NCBI GenBank assembly: GCA_040954595.2
Contig: CM082593.2
Coordinates: 6,200,001-6,264,000, forward strand
Source of the DNA: Balanoglossus misakiensis
Lineage: Eukaryota > Hemichordata
Direction: 5' to 3'
DNA length: 64,000 bases
The position numbers and the translations under genes are program-made. The notes below the pieces were generated by a model. The model ran no database searches and had not been told where the DNA came from. It saw only the letters and a list, made by a program, of their open reading frames with translations. Below, piece by piece: positions 14,901-25,995 of this stretch (positions within the stretch are counted from its first letter, which is position 1; each line of letters starts with the position of its first letter).

Positions 14901-17900
14901 TCCTCAGAAGAAACTGTGACTTCACAACAGGATATCAACCAATCTGTGGAATCATTGAAGAAGAAGAAGACTCCACCGATTAAACCAAAGAGATCGGCCA
15001 ACAGTTTGACTGCAGGACTGAACGGAGGAAGCACTGAGGTCATATCAAGGGAGAACGATGAACAGTCGAACGCCTTACCAGACAGTTATGATTTTGTGGA
15101 CGGTAGGAACGACCAGCCAGGCAGTTACTTGGATCATAAAGACAGGATCGAAAATGCAGATTACGAGGAGCATGATGGACGTGGAGCTGTGGACAGGGAG
15201 GGTAGTGAGAACTCAAGCAACGTCTCCACTCCTAATATGTCTGACGATGAACATTTTATGCCGGATGAAAGCGGACAGGTGCGCGCGGGAGATGAGGTTG
15301 CCAGGGTGAGGGATGATGAGGAGGAGGAAGAGGATGTATTGAGTGGCTCTTATGGACAAGAGGAGGAAAACACAGATGGGGAGGAGGGAGATATGTATAA
15401 ACCTGGCGATGTCTTTGAAGTCGAACTCAGCAAAGTCAATGGTAGTCTGGGACTCAGTGTTACAGTAAGTTACCATGTGTTTGGCCTACATGTCATGTAT
15501 ACCACTTTAACAATTGTTCAGTGACAGCATTGTTACATTTTATAGGACGACAAGTGCAAGATATGTTGACATGACATGTTCAGGCAATTTTTTCGGTTGG
15601 ATTCCAAACCAGAATGATAAATGTTCACATAGTTGTATATGCTGCATGCGAACTAAACAGCGCTGTCATGACAAGATGGCCGACATTCTGCATGCAACAG
15701 TAGCTGAAAGCACTCCCAGATGACTCCATTGGTTGTCTTTTCTTAGGGTGGTGTCAATACCAGTGTGAAACACGGCGGTATCTACATCAAGTCTATCTTT
15801 GAAGATGGAGCTGCACAGGCAGACGGCAGACTCAAAATCGGTGAGTTAAATCTTTGCTGTGTTACACTTTACAATCATGAGAACCTTATGCTGTGAGGCT
15901 GTAGTAAAAGGGCTGTATTCTACATCTTAGTTCAATTCTATCCTATCAGTAAGCATTTGAAAAACCTGTATAAAATGTCCTGAAATTTTTGTGAAGTGAA
16001 GTAGTGCTCTAAATCTTATGTGAAGTGTCAAAGATTTGTACAGATTTGCTCTTTGTGCATGTGGTGTTCCATAGTCTATTTCAGCATTTATAGTAGGGAA
16101 TGTATTGGGATATAAAGCCCCTCATATATTCTTTGTGTATAGGTGACCGTGTGTTGAAGGTGAATCGGGTTGAGTTAGTGGGAGTCACACACAAACAGGC
16201 AGTAGAGACATTGAGACAGGCTCCTAACAGGACCGTCCTCGTGGTAGAGCGAGGTGTCCCTCCCAGCGGTGGGCAGGCCCTGCCTCCCACTCCGGTGGCC
16301 ACGCCCACCGGCGAAGTGCTGGAGAAGTCCGCGGTCGTGGTGGCCAACGCGGCACTGGCCGGCCGGAGAACGCCAAGTCGAGGGACACCCTCGGTGGATG
16401 GCAGCCAGGCGTCGCCGTCGGTGGAGCACAGGGCGACGCCCGCGCTGAGCAACCGGACCACGCCCAGCCTGACCGGCAGATCGACTCAGATGCAGAACAG
16501 CCGGGGGACCCCTACATCAGATTTCAGGAGGACACAGAGTATTGCGACTCCTGATGAGGAATTTTACAGCAGAGAAACAGGAACACCGAAAACAAACAGC
16601 CCAGTGCCATCACATGGCCACAGAACATCTCCGTCAAAAGACATAGCGACAGCACAAAGACAGCTGCCAGTGACGCCCCAAAGATACACACCTACTGAGT
16701 CAAAGAGGACAGACTACGTCACAGATCTACTCCAAGACGTGCCAAATTATCCGTTCATCAGCAAAGGTATTACCATAGTTCAAAATCAGTACTTTCTCAT
16801 TTACACCACAAATGTTTATGCAGTATTAAACTTGACATAACTGAGGAGGTTGTTAGTGTAGCATACTGTAAGTCTGATTGTGTCATTTATTAAAGCTATA
16901 CAGTCGCCCATGAAAATTTAGCCACAGTCACCATGGAAAGGTGAGATCTAGCCAGTCACAAATTTTCAGTGGATGGCCACTGACAAAAGTGCGCCCCTAT
17001 ATGGTCATTTTACTTATGAAGTGATATGATGTGTTGACATTCGCACACCACATCTGGTGGACCCCGCTTTTTTTCATGATTATATGTATTCGGTTTTCTT
17101 CCCAGACAACGTCTATCAAGTTGAGCTCAGCAAAGGCAACAGTGGTTTCGGATTCAGCATCCAAGGTGGCGGGGCCAAACACAAAGACCCTCTGTTGAAC
17201 CTGATCCGAATCCGGAAGCTCTTCCCGAACCAGCCAGCGGCCAACAGCGGTCTCATGCAGGAAGGGGACGTCATCTTAAAAGTGAACGATTCTGCCCTAC
17301 ACACACTGAACCATGCGGTGAGTGTCCTCTGCAGTCATGGATACATTATCCCTTTCACCACCATGGTTTGACCCAAGACCATTGTGTACTATGGTGAAAT
17401 TGGACCTCTACAGAGGAAAAAGGGGTTGAAAGGGTATAGATAGTATATGTCTTGGGGACAGATTTTCAAAATATGATAGTCCTCCAAGAAGTATTTTTGA
17501 AACCAAAGAAGAAAACATGGTGTACACCATCTTGTTTTCATGAAAATCGCTACTTCAAATTTTCTTCATAGACTTAAGACACAGATTTTCTTCACTTTTT
17601 TATGTATATTAGGAAACCGTCAATGTACTGCGTACGTCACCACCTGACGTTACCTTGGTGATGTGCCGGCCACCCCCAGGAGCTCTCCCAAACAAAGAAA
17701 CGGTAAGTTAAAACTTTGTGGCTTTGACATTTGATCCATCCATCCATCATTCATTGCAGGTATATACTGCGATAATAGCCAGCAGTTTCTCATTTACATG
17801 TATCCGATATCTGTGGTTTATCCACACAAATAATCGATACTTTATTTGTTCTATCTTCCAGAGCAAAGGTGACTATGACTCGGACAGTCCTCGCGTCACC

Positions 17901-20900
17901 CCGTCGCCGCAGACGATCCAAGCCGAAATCCAGCCGTCGCTAAGCAACCAAAACTCCTTCGATTCATTCGCGATGGACTCGCCGGCAGCATCGCCGGTCG
18001 CCGCAGCAACCAAGACGAAGAGACTGTCCTCGACGGAGACTCTGGCAATGGCAGAGAAGTCTTCGCTTGCAGACGATAGAGGTGTGATATCACCGGTCTC
18101 CGTGGAAACATCTCAAACATCATCTATGTCCACGCCGTCTCCCTCTAAGAGATCATCAATGCAGGGTGTAGGTTGACTTCAATTTTAACTCGACATAAAT
18201 GTATACTGTGTTTCATAAAGCTTTATGAATTTAATAAGCCACCTGGCAGTCATATACGAAGAGGTTTTCTTGGAGTGCAGGCTTTGATAAAAAATAATTC
18301 AACCTTTTCACCACCATGGTTGAGTCCAAACCCATTATTTTCTATGGTCAAGTTGGACCTCTAAAGAAGAAAACTGGGAGTGAAAGGGTTACATCCCCCT
18401 CTAAATACTTCTGAATCCCTCCCTCTGTTATATTTTGTATCAACTGTGGTATTCAAATCTCTGTCCACCTTCACCTTGTCTCTACAGGAAACTATTGACG
18501 TGACGCTTCTGAAACCAGAGAGAGGTGGTCTGGGTTTCACGGTGGCTGGAGGTGTGGAATCAGGCGGCTGCTACATCAAGGGCATTGTGCAAGACCCGGC
18601 CAAGTCTGATGGTAGACTGAGGAAAGGGGATAGACTCATTAAGGTAAGCTGGTACTCGGACAAAAGTTGCAAGTACCTCAAAGTTTACGTTTAGTTTTAT
18701 TTGTGTATTAAAGAGGAACGAATGTGTACACAACCAGTGGACTACTGCAGTGAAAAACATGAATTCAAATAATGTCACATTTTCAACAACTTTGGTCGCT
18801 GTACAAAAATGAATGTATAAAACTATGGTTGCCTGCATTAGTATTAAACCGACACTTGCATTTTTTGTGACCTTTGACGTACAGGTGAATGGTCACGACA
18901 TGACCTCAATGAGTCATTTTGAAGCGGTCTCATTCCTTCGGACAACGCCGCAAGAGGTCAACATTGTTGTCTTGCGCCCGGTCGAATCGCCCGTCAAAAC
19001 TGCACCTTCCTCTTCGAACGAGATGGCCATCGTCTCCATCAGACGCACCAACGCCGGCCATCTTGGATTGAGTCTCAGAAGCAGCGGTGGACACATCTAC
19101 GTGGAGGATGTCACGCCTAGTTCCCCGGCGGACCAGAACGGCAACGTGCAGGCCGGCGATGAAGTGTTTGCCATCAATGGCACGCCCGTGAGAGGGGTCA
19201 GTTTGGGACAGGCCATGCAGATTTTGGACGATGCTGATCCTGTCGTGGATCTGCAACTCATCAGGTGGGTTTCTGTGCTAAAGCATTGATTTGAAAATGC
19301 CTGATTGTAAAAAATACTGTGCATGTGTTGTGCTGTGTTGCGAGGTAGATATCCAAGTCATGTGAATGGAGAATGTTACACAAAATTTGCCGAATATTCT
19401 TTCTAACTTGCATAAACTTTTTTTTACTTTCATCACAGAGATGGAATGCCAGTATCGGTGCAATCTCCGTCTGTTTCCATACCAACCAGTCCATCATCCT
19501 CTGTCACCAGTCCGTTACCCAGGCAACCGACGCCCTACATCCCCAACCAGGACAGTTTCTCCTCTCCTGAACATCAGCCCAAGTCCAATGCCGATTCGGA
19601 TATCGACATCGGCGAGCTGTCCTCATCTGAAAGCGAAGCTGAGGCAGAAGTCAAGGCGCACGTGCGGGGACTGGTCGGCGCGTTCGAGACCAACCAACAC
19701 AACGTGATCAGAAACAAGCAGTATGGCAGAAGCAAGGCACCGGTTCAACCCACGTCCAGCGACAGCGACGGGGAGGTCGTCGACAGGCAACCGATGCAGT
19801 CAACGGTTCAAGTGCACCAAGAAGTTGGCGGCACGAGAGACAACCCTGCTGAGGTGCGTCCCATTTGTAAAAACTCTTAAGCTGAGCATGCATTCCATTA
19901 ATTTGTCTTTCTCCACGCGACAGAGCCTGGACCAGTTCGTAAATGTAGCCTTTGTTCTTATAGGGTGGTGTGATAAAACTAGAGTTAGTAAAGCCATCTA
20001 ATGGAGGGCTTGGATTCAGCCTTATTGGAGGAGAGAAGGGCGGAATGACAGGTGTGTTTATCAAGACCATAACTCAAGGAAGTATTGCTGACCAAGATGG
20101 CCGCCTACACGTTGGCGACAGGCTTTTACAAGTAAGAATGTTGGAAAATAAGTTAGCTAGTACTGTAAGATTTTCAAGCCAACTTCAAATTTTAATGCAC
20201 CCTGACCTATATGACATAATTTGGAAGTTTTTATGTGAGTCTGCAAGTTTGTTTTTGAGTTGAGACTGGCGATGGTCACACGACAAATGTACAGTAATGC
20301 CAGGATGGATTAATTGCAAGTTGAATTTCTCGATTGCAGGTCAATAGGGAAAGTTTAGTGGGAATGACCCACAACAAGGCAGTGGCCATTCTAAGGAAGA
20401 CAAAGGGAACCGTGAAACTGGCTGTGTCCAGGTAAGTCTGGTCACATAAATACACGAAGTGGCATTTTGTTGTTGTATCCTTGATAATTTGTCTCTGTAT
20501 AAGTACATGTATGTGTACCCAAAACTTTGCCTGTACATAGCTATGAATTTTGTACAACTGACATGCCAGTTCTCAACCCAGGAAAAGTGCCAGTACCTTA
20601 AGACTCAACACAGTGATGCAACAATAATTTGATACATCTCTTTCACAGACCCCCGTCATCTAGACCTCAAAGTAGGATCGGTCAGCCTATTGGGGACGAA
20701 GCAACACACAGCCAAACAAAGAAGACAGGTCAGTTTATCAAAAGCACTGATGTGCAGAACATTGCATTGAGCGATGTGCCCATATTTCCTTGGATGGCTA
20801 CCCCCCTTATTTGAAGTGGTGTTTGTCTCAGAGCTGTTAATAAAATGTACTCATTCAGTTTTCTGGGGTTTTATCACACAGATGAATCTGACCACAGTGA

Positions 20901-23196
20901 GAGTATAGGATTCAGTTCCTCCGTCTCCCTGCCTCTCAGCCGCCAGAGTCCGGCCCACGCCAACCGCGGATCCCACGGCTCGGGTCACAACACCGACAGC
21001 GACTTCGACGCGGCGTTCGATCTGCCCGACGATTCGTCGAAGCCTCGGAAGAAGCACGGCGCGGAGAGCGGCGGCGAGTCGAGCCCGTGGACCAGCGACG
21101 TGGACGTCCCCCTCGAAGATGGAAGCCTGTCGCCGACGCCCCGGGAGAAGTCGAACGCGACGAGCGTAGTAGTCAGCGACAGCGAACTCCTGCGCATGTT
21201 GTTGGTGAAACCGGTCAACGGAGGGCGGTACACCGGTAAAAGCTTGCAGAATATCATCGCTAACATGCAGAAGCAGATCGAGAAGCAGGACCCGGTGGAG
21301 GAGTACAAGGTATTAAAGATTGTAGCGTTGGCCGTTACTTTCCTCCAGTGTTGCTTCAAATGTCTGGTGTTTCTTTCCGCCAGTGATGCATGAAAATGTA
21401 GTTTATTTGGAACGTTCACAGTCTGTGAGGAGTGACTGTGGTACAATATATCTCTCACTTCATCAAACAGTGACTGTTTCTCTTGAATATTTCAGCAACT
21501 GCGTCTTGTCAAGGCGGTGGATGACTGCGAGACTGCCAAAAATCCAACCAACAAGGACAAGAACAGATACAGGAACGTGCTACCATGTAAGTACTTTAAC
21601 CGTTATTCCAACATGATTTCCCAGACATAAATTCGTCAGGAATATTAGCGGAGACGCCTGTGCATTCAGTAAGCTATCTACGGTGGATGTATGACACAAA
21701 GAGTGAATCTCTTTTCTTTGATTTCGTAGACGACGTGACGAGAGTGAAACTGAAGGAAGGCGGGGCAAGCAACTACATCAACGCCAGTCACGTACGATGG
21801 TCTGTGGGGAATGCGCCCTACCACTACATCGCGTGCCAGGGGCCGCTGCCTCACACAACCGGGGATTTCTGGCAGATGATCTGGGAACACGAGGTCAATG
21901 TCATTGCCATGGTTACCATGGATATGGAGAACGGAAAGGTAAAGATGCTATTGTGTTCTCAATCCAGTCCATTGTCTCATTTTGGATTCATTGATGAATG
22001 GGTATGACTTGCAACAGATGTGAACATTTTTTTATTCATGACTTTCAGGTCAAATGTCACCGGTACTGGCCAGACAGTGTGGACACGCCCCTGATTGTCC
22101 AAGGTCGATTTGAACTTCAGATGACAGATCTCCAAACTCTGGAAAATTTCGACATCAGACATATTACGATGAGCGACATGAAGGTGAGCATTTTATGCAC
22201 TGATATACAGGCACACCTACCATCCACATATAACATTGATATTTCAAGTATAAAATAGTTCTGTTTTACCATATATTTTCTTGTTGTACTAGTTGACGGA
22301 TGCATTTTCCTTGTTTTGTTTGTGTTCCTAGACTGGCAAAGAATGGAAAGTGACTCATCTGAACTTCACGACGTGGCCAGACCATGGCGTACCAGTGTCT
22401 GGCCTCCCATTGGTCCGTTACATGCGTCACATGCGTAGGATACACAAGTCTGGACCAATCGTGGTGCACTGCAGTGCGGGGATCGGTCGCACTGGCACCG
22501 TGATCACCATCGATTTGATTCTTGCCATGATTGAGAGAGATCTGGATGTAAGTGAATTTACTTTTTTTTTGTTGGAGTGCATGCAATAATGGAGTGAACA
22601 TGAATGTCTTTGAGATTCATATAAAAATACCGAGAGGTTTCTTTTTTGTTTTCATCCAATCAGTTGACATTTCTTGACAATTTTGAAACTTTCTGTTACA
22701 GTTCAGTATTCATGAAATAGTGCAAGGATTGAGAGGTCAACGGCAGGGAATGATCCAAACCAAGGTAAGATTATTGAACTTTAACCCCTAAATTAGTCTA
22801 TAAAAAATAGCCTGCAGCCTGTACATCTGTACAGAGAAATAAAAGCGTCCATCACCTGTGTTTATAAAAGGCCAAGAAATGTACCCAGGGCATTTGTGTG
22901 GGGACAAACATTAGACCTTTGTCTGAAACCTATAACTGTTTGTTACTTGTACGTTTATCTCAGATTTACGGACGTTTTGTCATCTTAATTATAGCACAGA
23001 CAATGAACTTCGAGAGACAAAAAGAAAGGTGTCTCCAGTGAAGCTTAAACCCTCCTGTTGACAAAATTTCAGATTCTGTCACTACCAATGACAAACCAGA
23101 TTTGATTTACTAATGCAACTTCTCATGTGTTCCTTGCAGGACCAGTATATCTTCTGCTACAAGACGATTCTGGAAATTCTGAAGTCACTTTCGTGA
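2928..23196 (+). CDS. PTPN13: Tyrosine-protein phosphatase non-receptor type 13 (PTP-BL/FAP-1 type), 37 coding exons
   Basis: Cytoplasmic scaffold phosphatase, in vertebrates found at cell cortex, centrosome and cytokinetic structures. Exons: 2928-3060, 6540-6721, 6929-7087, 7829-7924, 8199-8286, 8618-9520, 9746-9963, 10090-10164, 10312-10486, 11107-11266, 11399-11687, 11950-12135, 12469-12542, 12747-12838, 13062-13314, 13559-13701, 14021-14179, 14300-14533, 14869-15464, 15747-15840, 16143-16766, 17106-17317, 17613-17702, 17862-18167, 18488-18643, 18885-19264, 19439-19853, 19964-20131, 20340-20431, 20649-20728, 20882-21309, 21496-21586, 21730-21938, 22049-22183, 22332-22547, 22702-22764, 23140-23196. 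They sum to 8031 nt (2676 residues), all phases compatible; human PTPN13 is about 2485 residues. Order: KIND 1-219, charged linker, FERM ~594-943, six PDZ domains ~1112-2251, PTP ~2421-2676. The ATG at 2928 lies just after an acceptor and starts one short segment before LEVRDGPLQEEEIW, as in human. The protein ends right after the PTP fold, without the vertebrate tail. Individual exon ends may be off by a few bases. Confidence 0.95.
3061..6539 (+). other. Large intron 1 of PTPN13
   Basis: This 3.5-kb AT-rich stretch lies between the first two coding exons (donor after 3060, acceptor ending 6539). Short frames on both strands lack any recognisable domain. It contains several ACATGTACATGTA-type palindromes (about 3583 and 4502). 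No further gene or RNA is seen. Confidence 0.7.
6775..6863. repeat. Short palindromic MITE copy 1
   Basis: TAACCCTATCACC at the left mirrors GGTGATAGGGT at the right, with a GAGGTCCAACCTTACCATAG core; inverted relative to most other copies. It sits in the intron between PTPN13 exons 2 and 3. Confidence 0.75.
8618..9963 (+). other. PTPN13: PTPN13 charged linker (exons 6-7)
   Basis: Residues ~220-593, encoded mostly by the 903-nt exon 6. It contains a predicted helical segment (AAAYERLRERRQRLSML) matching the equivalent human segment (ALDRIRERQKKL), followed by an Arg/Asp/Ser/Glu-rich stretch with DRS and SERRSERD-like repeats. It is probably disordered. Exon 6 is markedly more GC-rich than the flanking introns. 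Confidence 0.85.
9551..9641. repeat. Short palindromic MITE copy 2
   Basis: Ends TAACCCTTTCAC and GGGCGAAAGAGTTA; core ATGGTTTGGTCCAAATCC and GTAAGGTTGGACCTCTGAAG. Apparent TA duplication at both ends. It lies in PTPN13 intron 6, 30 bp after the exon. Confidence 0.75.
10090..12838 (+). other. PTPN13: PTPN13 FERM domain (exons 8-14)
   Basis: Exon 8 starts with KFFGPEFV, identical to the human lead-in. F1 ubiquitin-like lobe: VTVVLLNGQRLDLTCD; F2: YYLQLRKDILEER and LASLALQAEMGDY; F3 pleckstrin-like lobe: AEYGIHFHKV, LGVCTRGIIIYKI, and the closing SSAQHKFHMAMRSRA. FERM domains bind phosphoinositides and membrane-protein tails and place the enzyme at the cortex. Introns are short (112-620 bp). 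Confidence 0.93.
17349..17435. repeat. Short palindromic MITE copy 3
   Basis: Ends ATCCCTTTCACC and GGGGTTGAAAGGGTA; core CCATGGTTTGACCC and TATGGTGAAATTGGACCTC. In the intron splitting PDZ3. Confidence 0.75.
18301..18391. repeat. Short palindromic MITE copy 4
   Basis: Ends AACCTTTTCACC and GGGAGTGAAAGGGTTA; core CCATGGTTGAGTCC and GTCAAGTTGGACCTC. In the intron just before the PDZ4 exon. Confidence 0.75.
21496..23196 (+). other. PTPN13: PTPN13 protein tyrosine phosphatase domain (exons 32-37)
   Basis: Classical PTP motifs occur in order: KNRYRNVLPYD, NYINASHV, YIACQGPLP, DFWQMIWE, VKCHRYWP, TTWPDHGVP (general-acid loop, Asp ~2582), VHCSAGIGRTGT (catalytic Cys ~2612, codon 22470-22472, and the P-loop Arg) and RGQRQGMIQTKDQYIFCY (Q-loop). 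All catalytic residues are intact, so the enzyme is predicted active. The WPD loop reads WPDHGVP, closer to canonical PTPs than the human WPDHDTP. Confidence 0.96.
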
Positions 23197-24334
23197 CAAC
23201 AACACTGTGATGCTTGTCTAACCACACAGTACGTCCAGCAAGTGCAGTTTTGTTTGAACCAAAATAAGCTGTACAGCTGCTGAGTAGTTGCGATGTGAAC
23301 ATACAAGAATGTTGCTATTATAGGTCATATTTGGCTCGAGGAGTATCAAAACACTTCCATGTATAGAGAGAAAAACGGTGATTATGCAAGAGTTTGGACA
23401 ACTGTACATTATCTCATTTTTGAGCTCCAAGTGACTACCATGCTCTTGTGTTAACTTTGCAGGGAAATTTAAACACGTTGTCTTGTTTATGATTTTATGA
23501 TAGTGACAATTGTTGAATTCCTGTTCCAGAAAGTGCTCTATAGACAAGACTGTTGTATCAGTGCTCGATACACTAGGGACTAGGATGTTTCTGTAAAACT
23601 TGATTCAGTCTTTGGTTGGAGGCTTTCATAACATTGGCCAATTTTTTGGAGTTTATGATTTTCAATTTGATGAAGTTGGAAAGTTGAAGCTGTTATTTTT
23701 TTTCCAGTTTGCAATAATTGTAATGATAAAGTGTTATTTAGAAATTGATGAGTAGATGTAGCTGAAAGTGTATAGCAGAGAATTTTTTCTCATGTGATAC
23801 AACTATGCCATGTTAACATATAACCTTGAATTTTGATGTAAATATGTATATTGTATTTTAAAGTGGGGAATGGTAGATCTCGGAATCTCAACAGATTTAT
23901 CAAAAAGTTAATACAAATGCCAACAAATTTTAATTGCCATGGCAACTATAAACTAGAAGTAACAACTGAGATGCAATCAAACATTTGAGAAATACGAATT
24001 AGTCTGTTAGCAATAATTTTTTTATCTGGGATTTCAGAACTATGAGACCTTGATTTCTTGAATCTGTACAAAAAAGGAAAGGAAATCTTTATTTTTCTAT
24101 TCTCAGAGGGGTGAGAGGTATACGGAAATAAGCTCATCCAGATTTGTTGTAATTCATTCGTATTTGACTTTTAGTCTTGTAGTAGTGTTCAGTGTTAAGT
24201 TCATGAGTCTTAAACTCTAAGGGAGAAAAAGGTATTTCAACTGACTTCACTTTCCAAAAGAGACTCAATTTTTTTAAGCAGGCCAAACTGTTTATTGTGA
24301 ATGAGATCAAATGTGTTAACACATTTGCGTTATT

Positions 24335-24425
24335 TAACCCTTTGACCACAATGGTTCAGTCCAAATCCATTGTTTTCTGCAGTAAGAATGGACCTCTACA
24401 GAGGAAACTGGGGGTAAAGGGGTTA
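24335..24425. repeat. Short palindromic MITE copy 5
   Basis: Ends TAACCCTTTGACC and GGGGGTAAAGGGGTTA with TA at both borders; core ATGGTTCAGTCCAAATCC. It falls in the probable 3' UTR of PTPN13. Confidence 0.75.
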
Positions 24426-25400
24426 AATGTTAGAAAACTGGCATTAATTTAAATATATGAGTTAGCTGCCCTTATCTTAGCAGCAAACATGTTTTGCATG
24501 CATTTTGTATTTATCCTTTTAATAGAATGTATTATTTTAGTTTAAATTACCTAAGTTAGTTCAGAATATGTTATTCAGTATTGTTATATTTTTTCTCGCC
24601 TATAGACAAATCAATTTCTGTACTTTATATCTCTACATGTCAAAGTTCATAACTACTGTTTTAATTTTGTATAAAAATATTCCCAAAACCAAAGCCTACA
24701 TATATGTATGCCAAACCATCCATTTTGAAGTAGATATCCTGCCATCCAATATTTTATCGTTAACCATCCCATATTTATTTCAAGCGTGCTTTCCCATAAT
24801 ATTATAACCCTGCCTGATATAACCATGTTTACTGTAACAGTTTTATTTAATGAAATTATAATATATATTTATTTGCATTATTCTAAATACCGTCCCTCAA
24901 AAAAACTCTTTTCTCGACTGCTAAGAATGGACATGTGTGTGGATATTTAATCGAAAGACACATCTATGTAATACATTGGAAAGGAAAGATAAGCTTTTCC
25001 CAGAAGTCATTGCAACTTATCAGAAAACATCAGTGCTGTTGTTTGTAGGACTTTCCTCCAACCATGTCTGTACTCACTCAATGGTATGAGGGAATTTGAA
25101 AAAGTTTTACCTCATTTGCATAAAGTGTACATGGAACCTTGTTTTGTTGCACTGAATTATGGGAAGGTACTTTTTCTTTTCTCTGTATGACATCAACTGA
25201 ACAAATAAAACAATTATAAAATACTTTTTTGACCAGGAAACTGCATGTGTCCCAGCAAGATCCTTATTTATCAAAACCCAGACACAGTTCATCAAATCAA
25301 ATTTGATTAAGAACCCATATATTTATCATGGTCATCATTGTGTGTTTTATTTAAACTATTTTATTTGCATGAAGTCTAATTGTTTTGTTTTTAATTTCAC

Positions 25401-25406
25401 AATAAA
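25401..25406 (+). terminator. Candidate polyadenylation signal for PTPN13
   Basis: AATAAA hexamer on the plus strand, 2.2 kb after the PTPN13 stop and about 500 bp before the oppositely oriented signal of the TRIM gene, consistent with convergent ends. Confidence 0.35.
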
Positions 25407-25416
25407 CTACAATTCA

Positions 25417-25642
25417 TACAACTATACTGATTCTCTGATGCATTGAATTATATCCCCAATGAAAGCATTCAGTCAAAGTTTGTCTCTACATTGGAAAAAA
25501 TCTTCAAATCAAAGAAAATCTGACTACAAAACACAACTGTACCAACTCCCTGATGCATTGAATTATATCCCCAATGAAAGCATTCAGTCAAAGTTTGTCT
25601 CTACATTAGAAAAATATCTTCAAACAAAAGAAAATCTGATTT
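25417..25642. repeat. Two-unit direct tandem duplication, 115-bp period
   Basis: The segment starting ACAACTATACTGATTCTC and containing TGATGCATTGAATTATATCC (25436) recurs 115 bp later (25551), with only a handful of substitutions across the unit. The period is not a multiple of three and no gene frame runs through both units. It sits in the gap between the two convergent genes. Confidence 0.8.
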
Positions 25643-25909
25643 TGTTGCCTGCTTTTCAGGATTTTGAGTGAGTGTGAAGCAGAAGTATGGCCTTACTCTC
25701 GCAGAAAAAGGACAAGGTTGAATATGAAAGGAAAGTTTGGGAATTTCCAACAATTCCTATGAAAGTAATCCCCCTATTATATACTGCAAGAAAGACCTAC
25801 CCACATTGCATGGATCAAACAAAGTGATTCAGCTAGATATGTGTACTGCTGACAATAATATTGAAATTTACGTAAAAACAAAACTTGAACTCATCTGATA
25901 ATCAGTGAC

Positions 25910-25915
25910 TTTATT
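25910..25915 (-). terminator. Candidate polyadenylation signal for the TRIM-MIB gene
   Basis: TTTATT on the plus strand (AATAAA on the minus strand), about 80 bp after the stop codon of the TRIM-MIB gene. Confidence 0.5.
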
Positions 25916-25995
25916 ATTTTTCTCTTATGGTGTCTGCAAAAAATATGTAGTGAGTACAACACATGAGAATCATTCTGACGCTTTTGTCTTGTACT

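Larger units (their letters stand above)
14021..20431 (+). other. PTPN13: PTPN13 PDZ array: six PDZ domains
   Basis: PDZ1 (exons 17-18) has GLGFTIVGGQNP and GDRLISVNG. PDZ2 (exons 19-21) has SLGLSVTGGVNTSVKHGG and GDRVLKVN, very close to human PDZ2. PDZ3 (exons 22-23) has GFGFSIQGGG and LFPNQPAANSG, and ends CRPPPG. PDZ4 (exons 25-26) has GLGFTVAGG and DPAKSDGRLRKGDRLIKVN. PDZ5 (exon 26) has HLGLSLRSSGGHIYVEDV. PDZ6 (exons 28-29) has GGLGFSLIGGEKGG and GDRLLQVN. Vertebrate PTPN13 has five; the sixth lies between PDZ5 and the phosphatase. The linker between PDZ2 and PDZ3 is rich in R-x-T-P and S/T-P motifs. Confidence 0.9.
23197..25425 (+). other. Probable 3' UTR of PTPN13
   Basis: No coding content. 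An AATAAA hexamer at 25401-25406 is a plausible polyadenylation signal, giving a ~2.2-kb AT-rich 3' UTR that contains one short MITE. Earlier termination is equally possible; there is no transcript evidence in the window. Confidence 0.4.
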
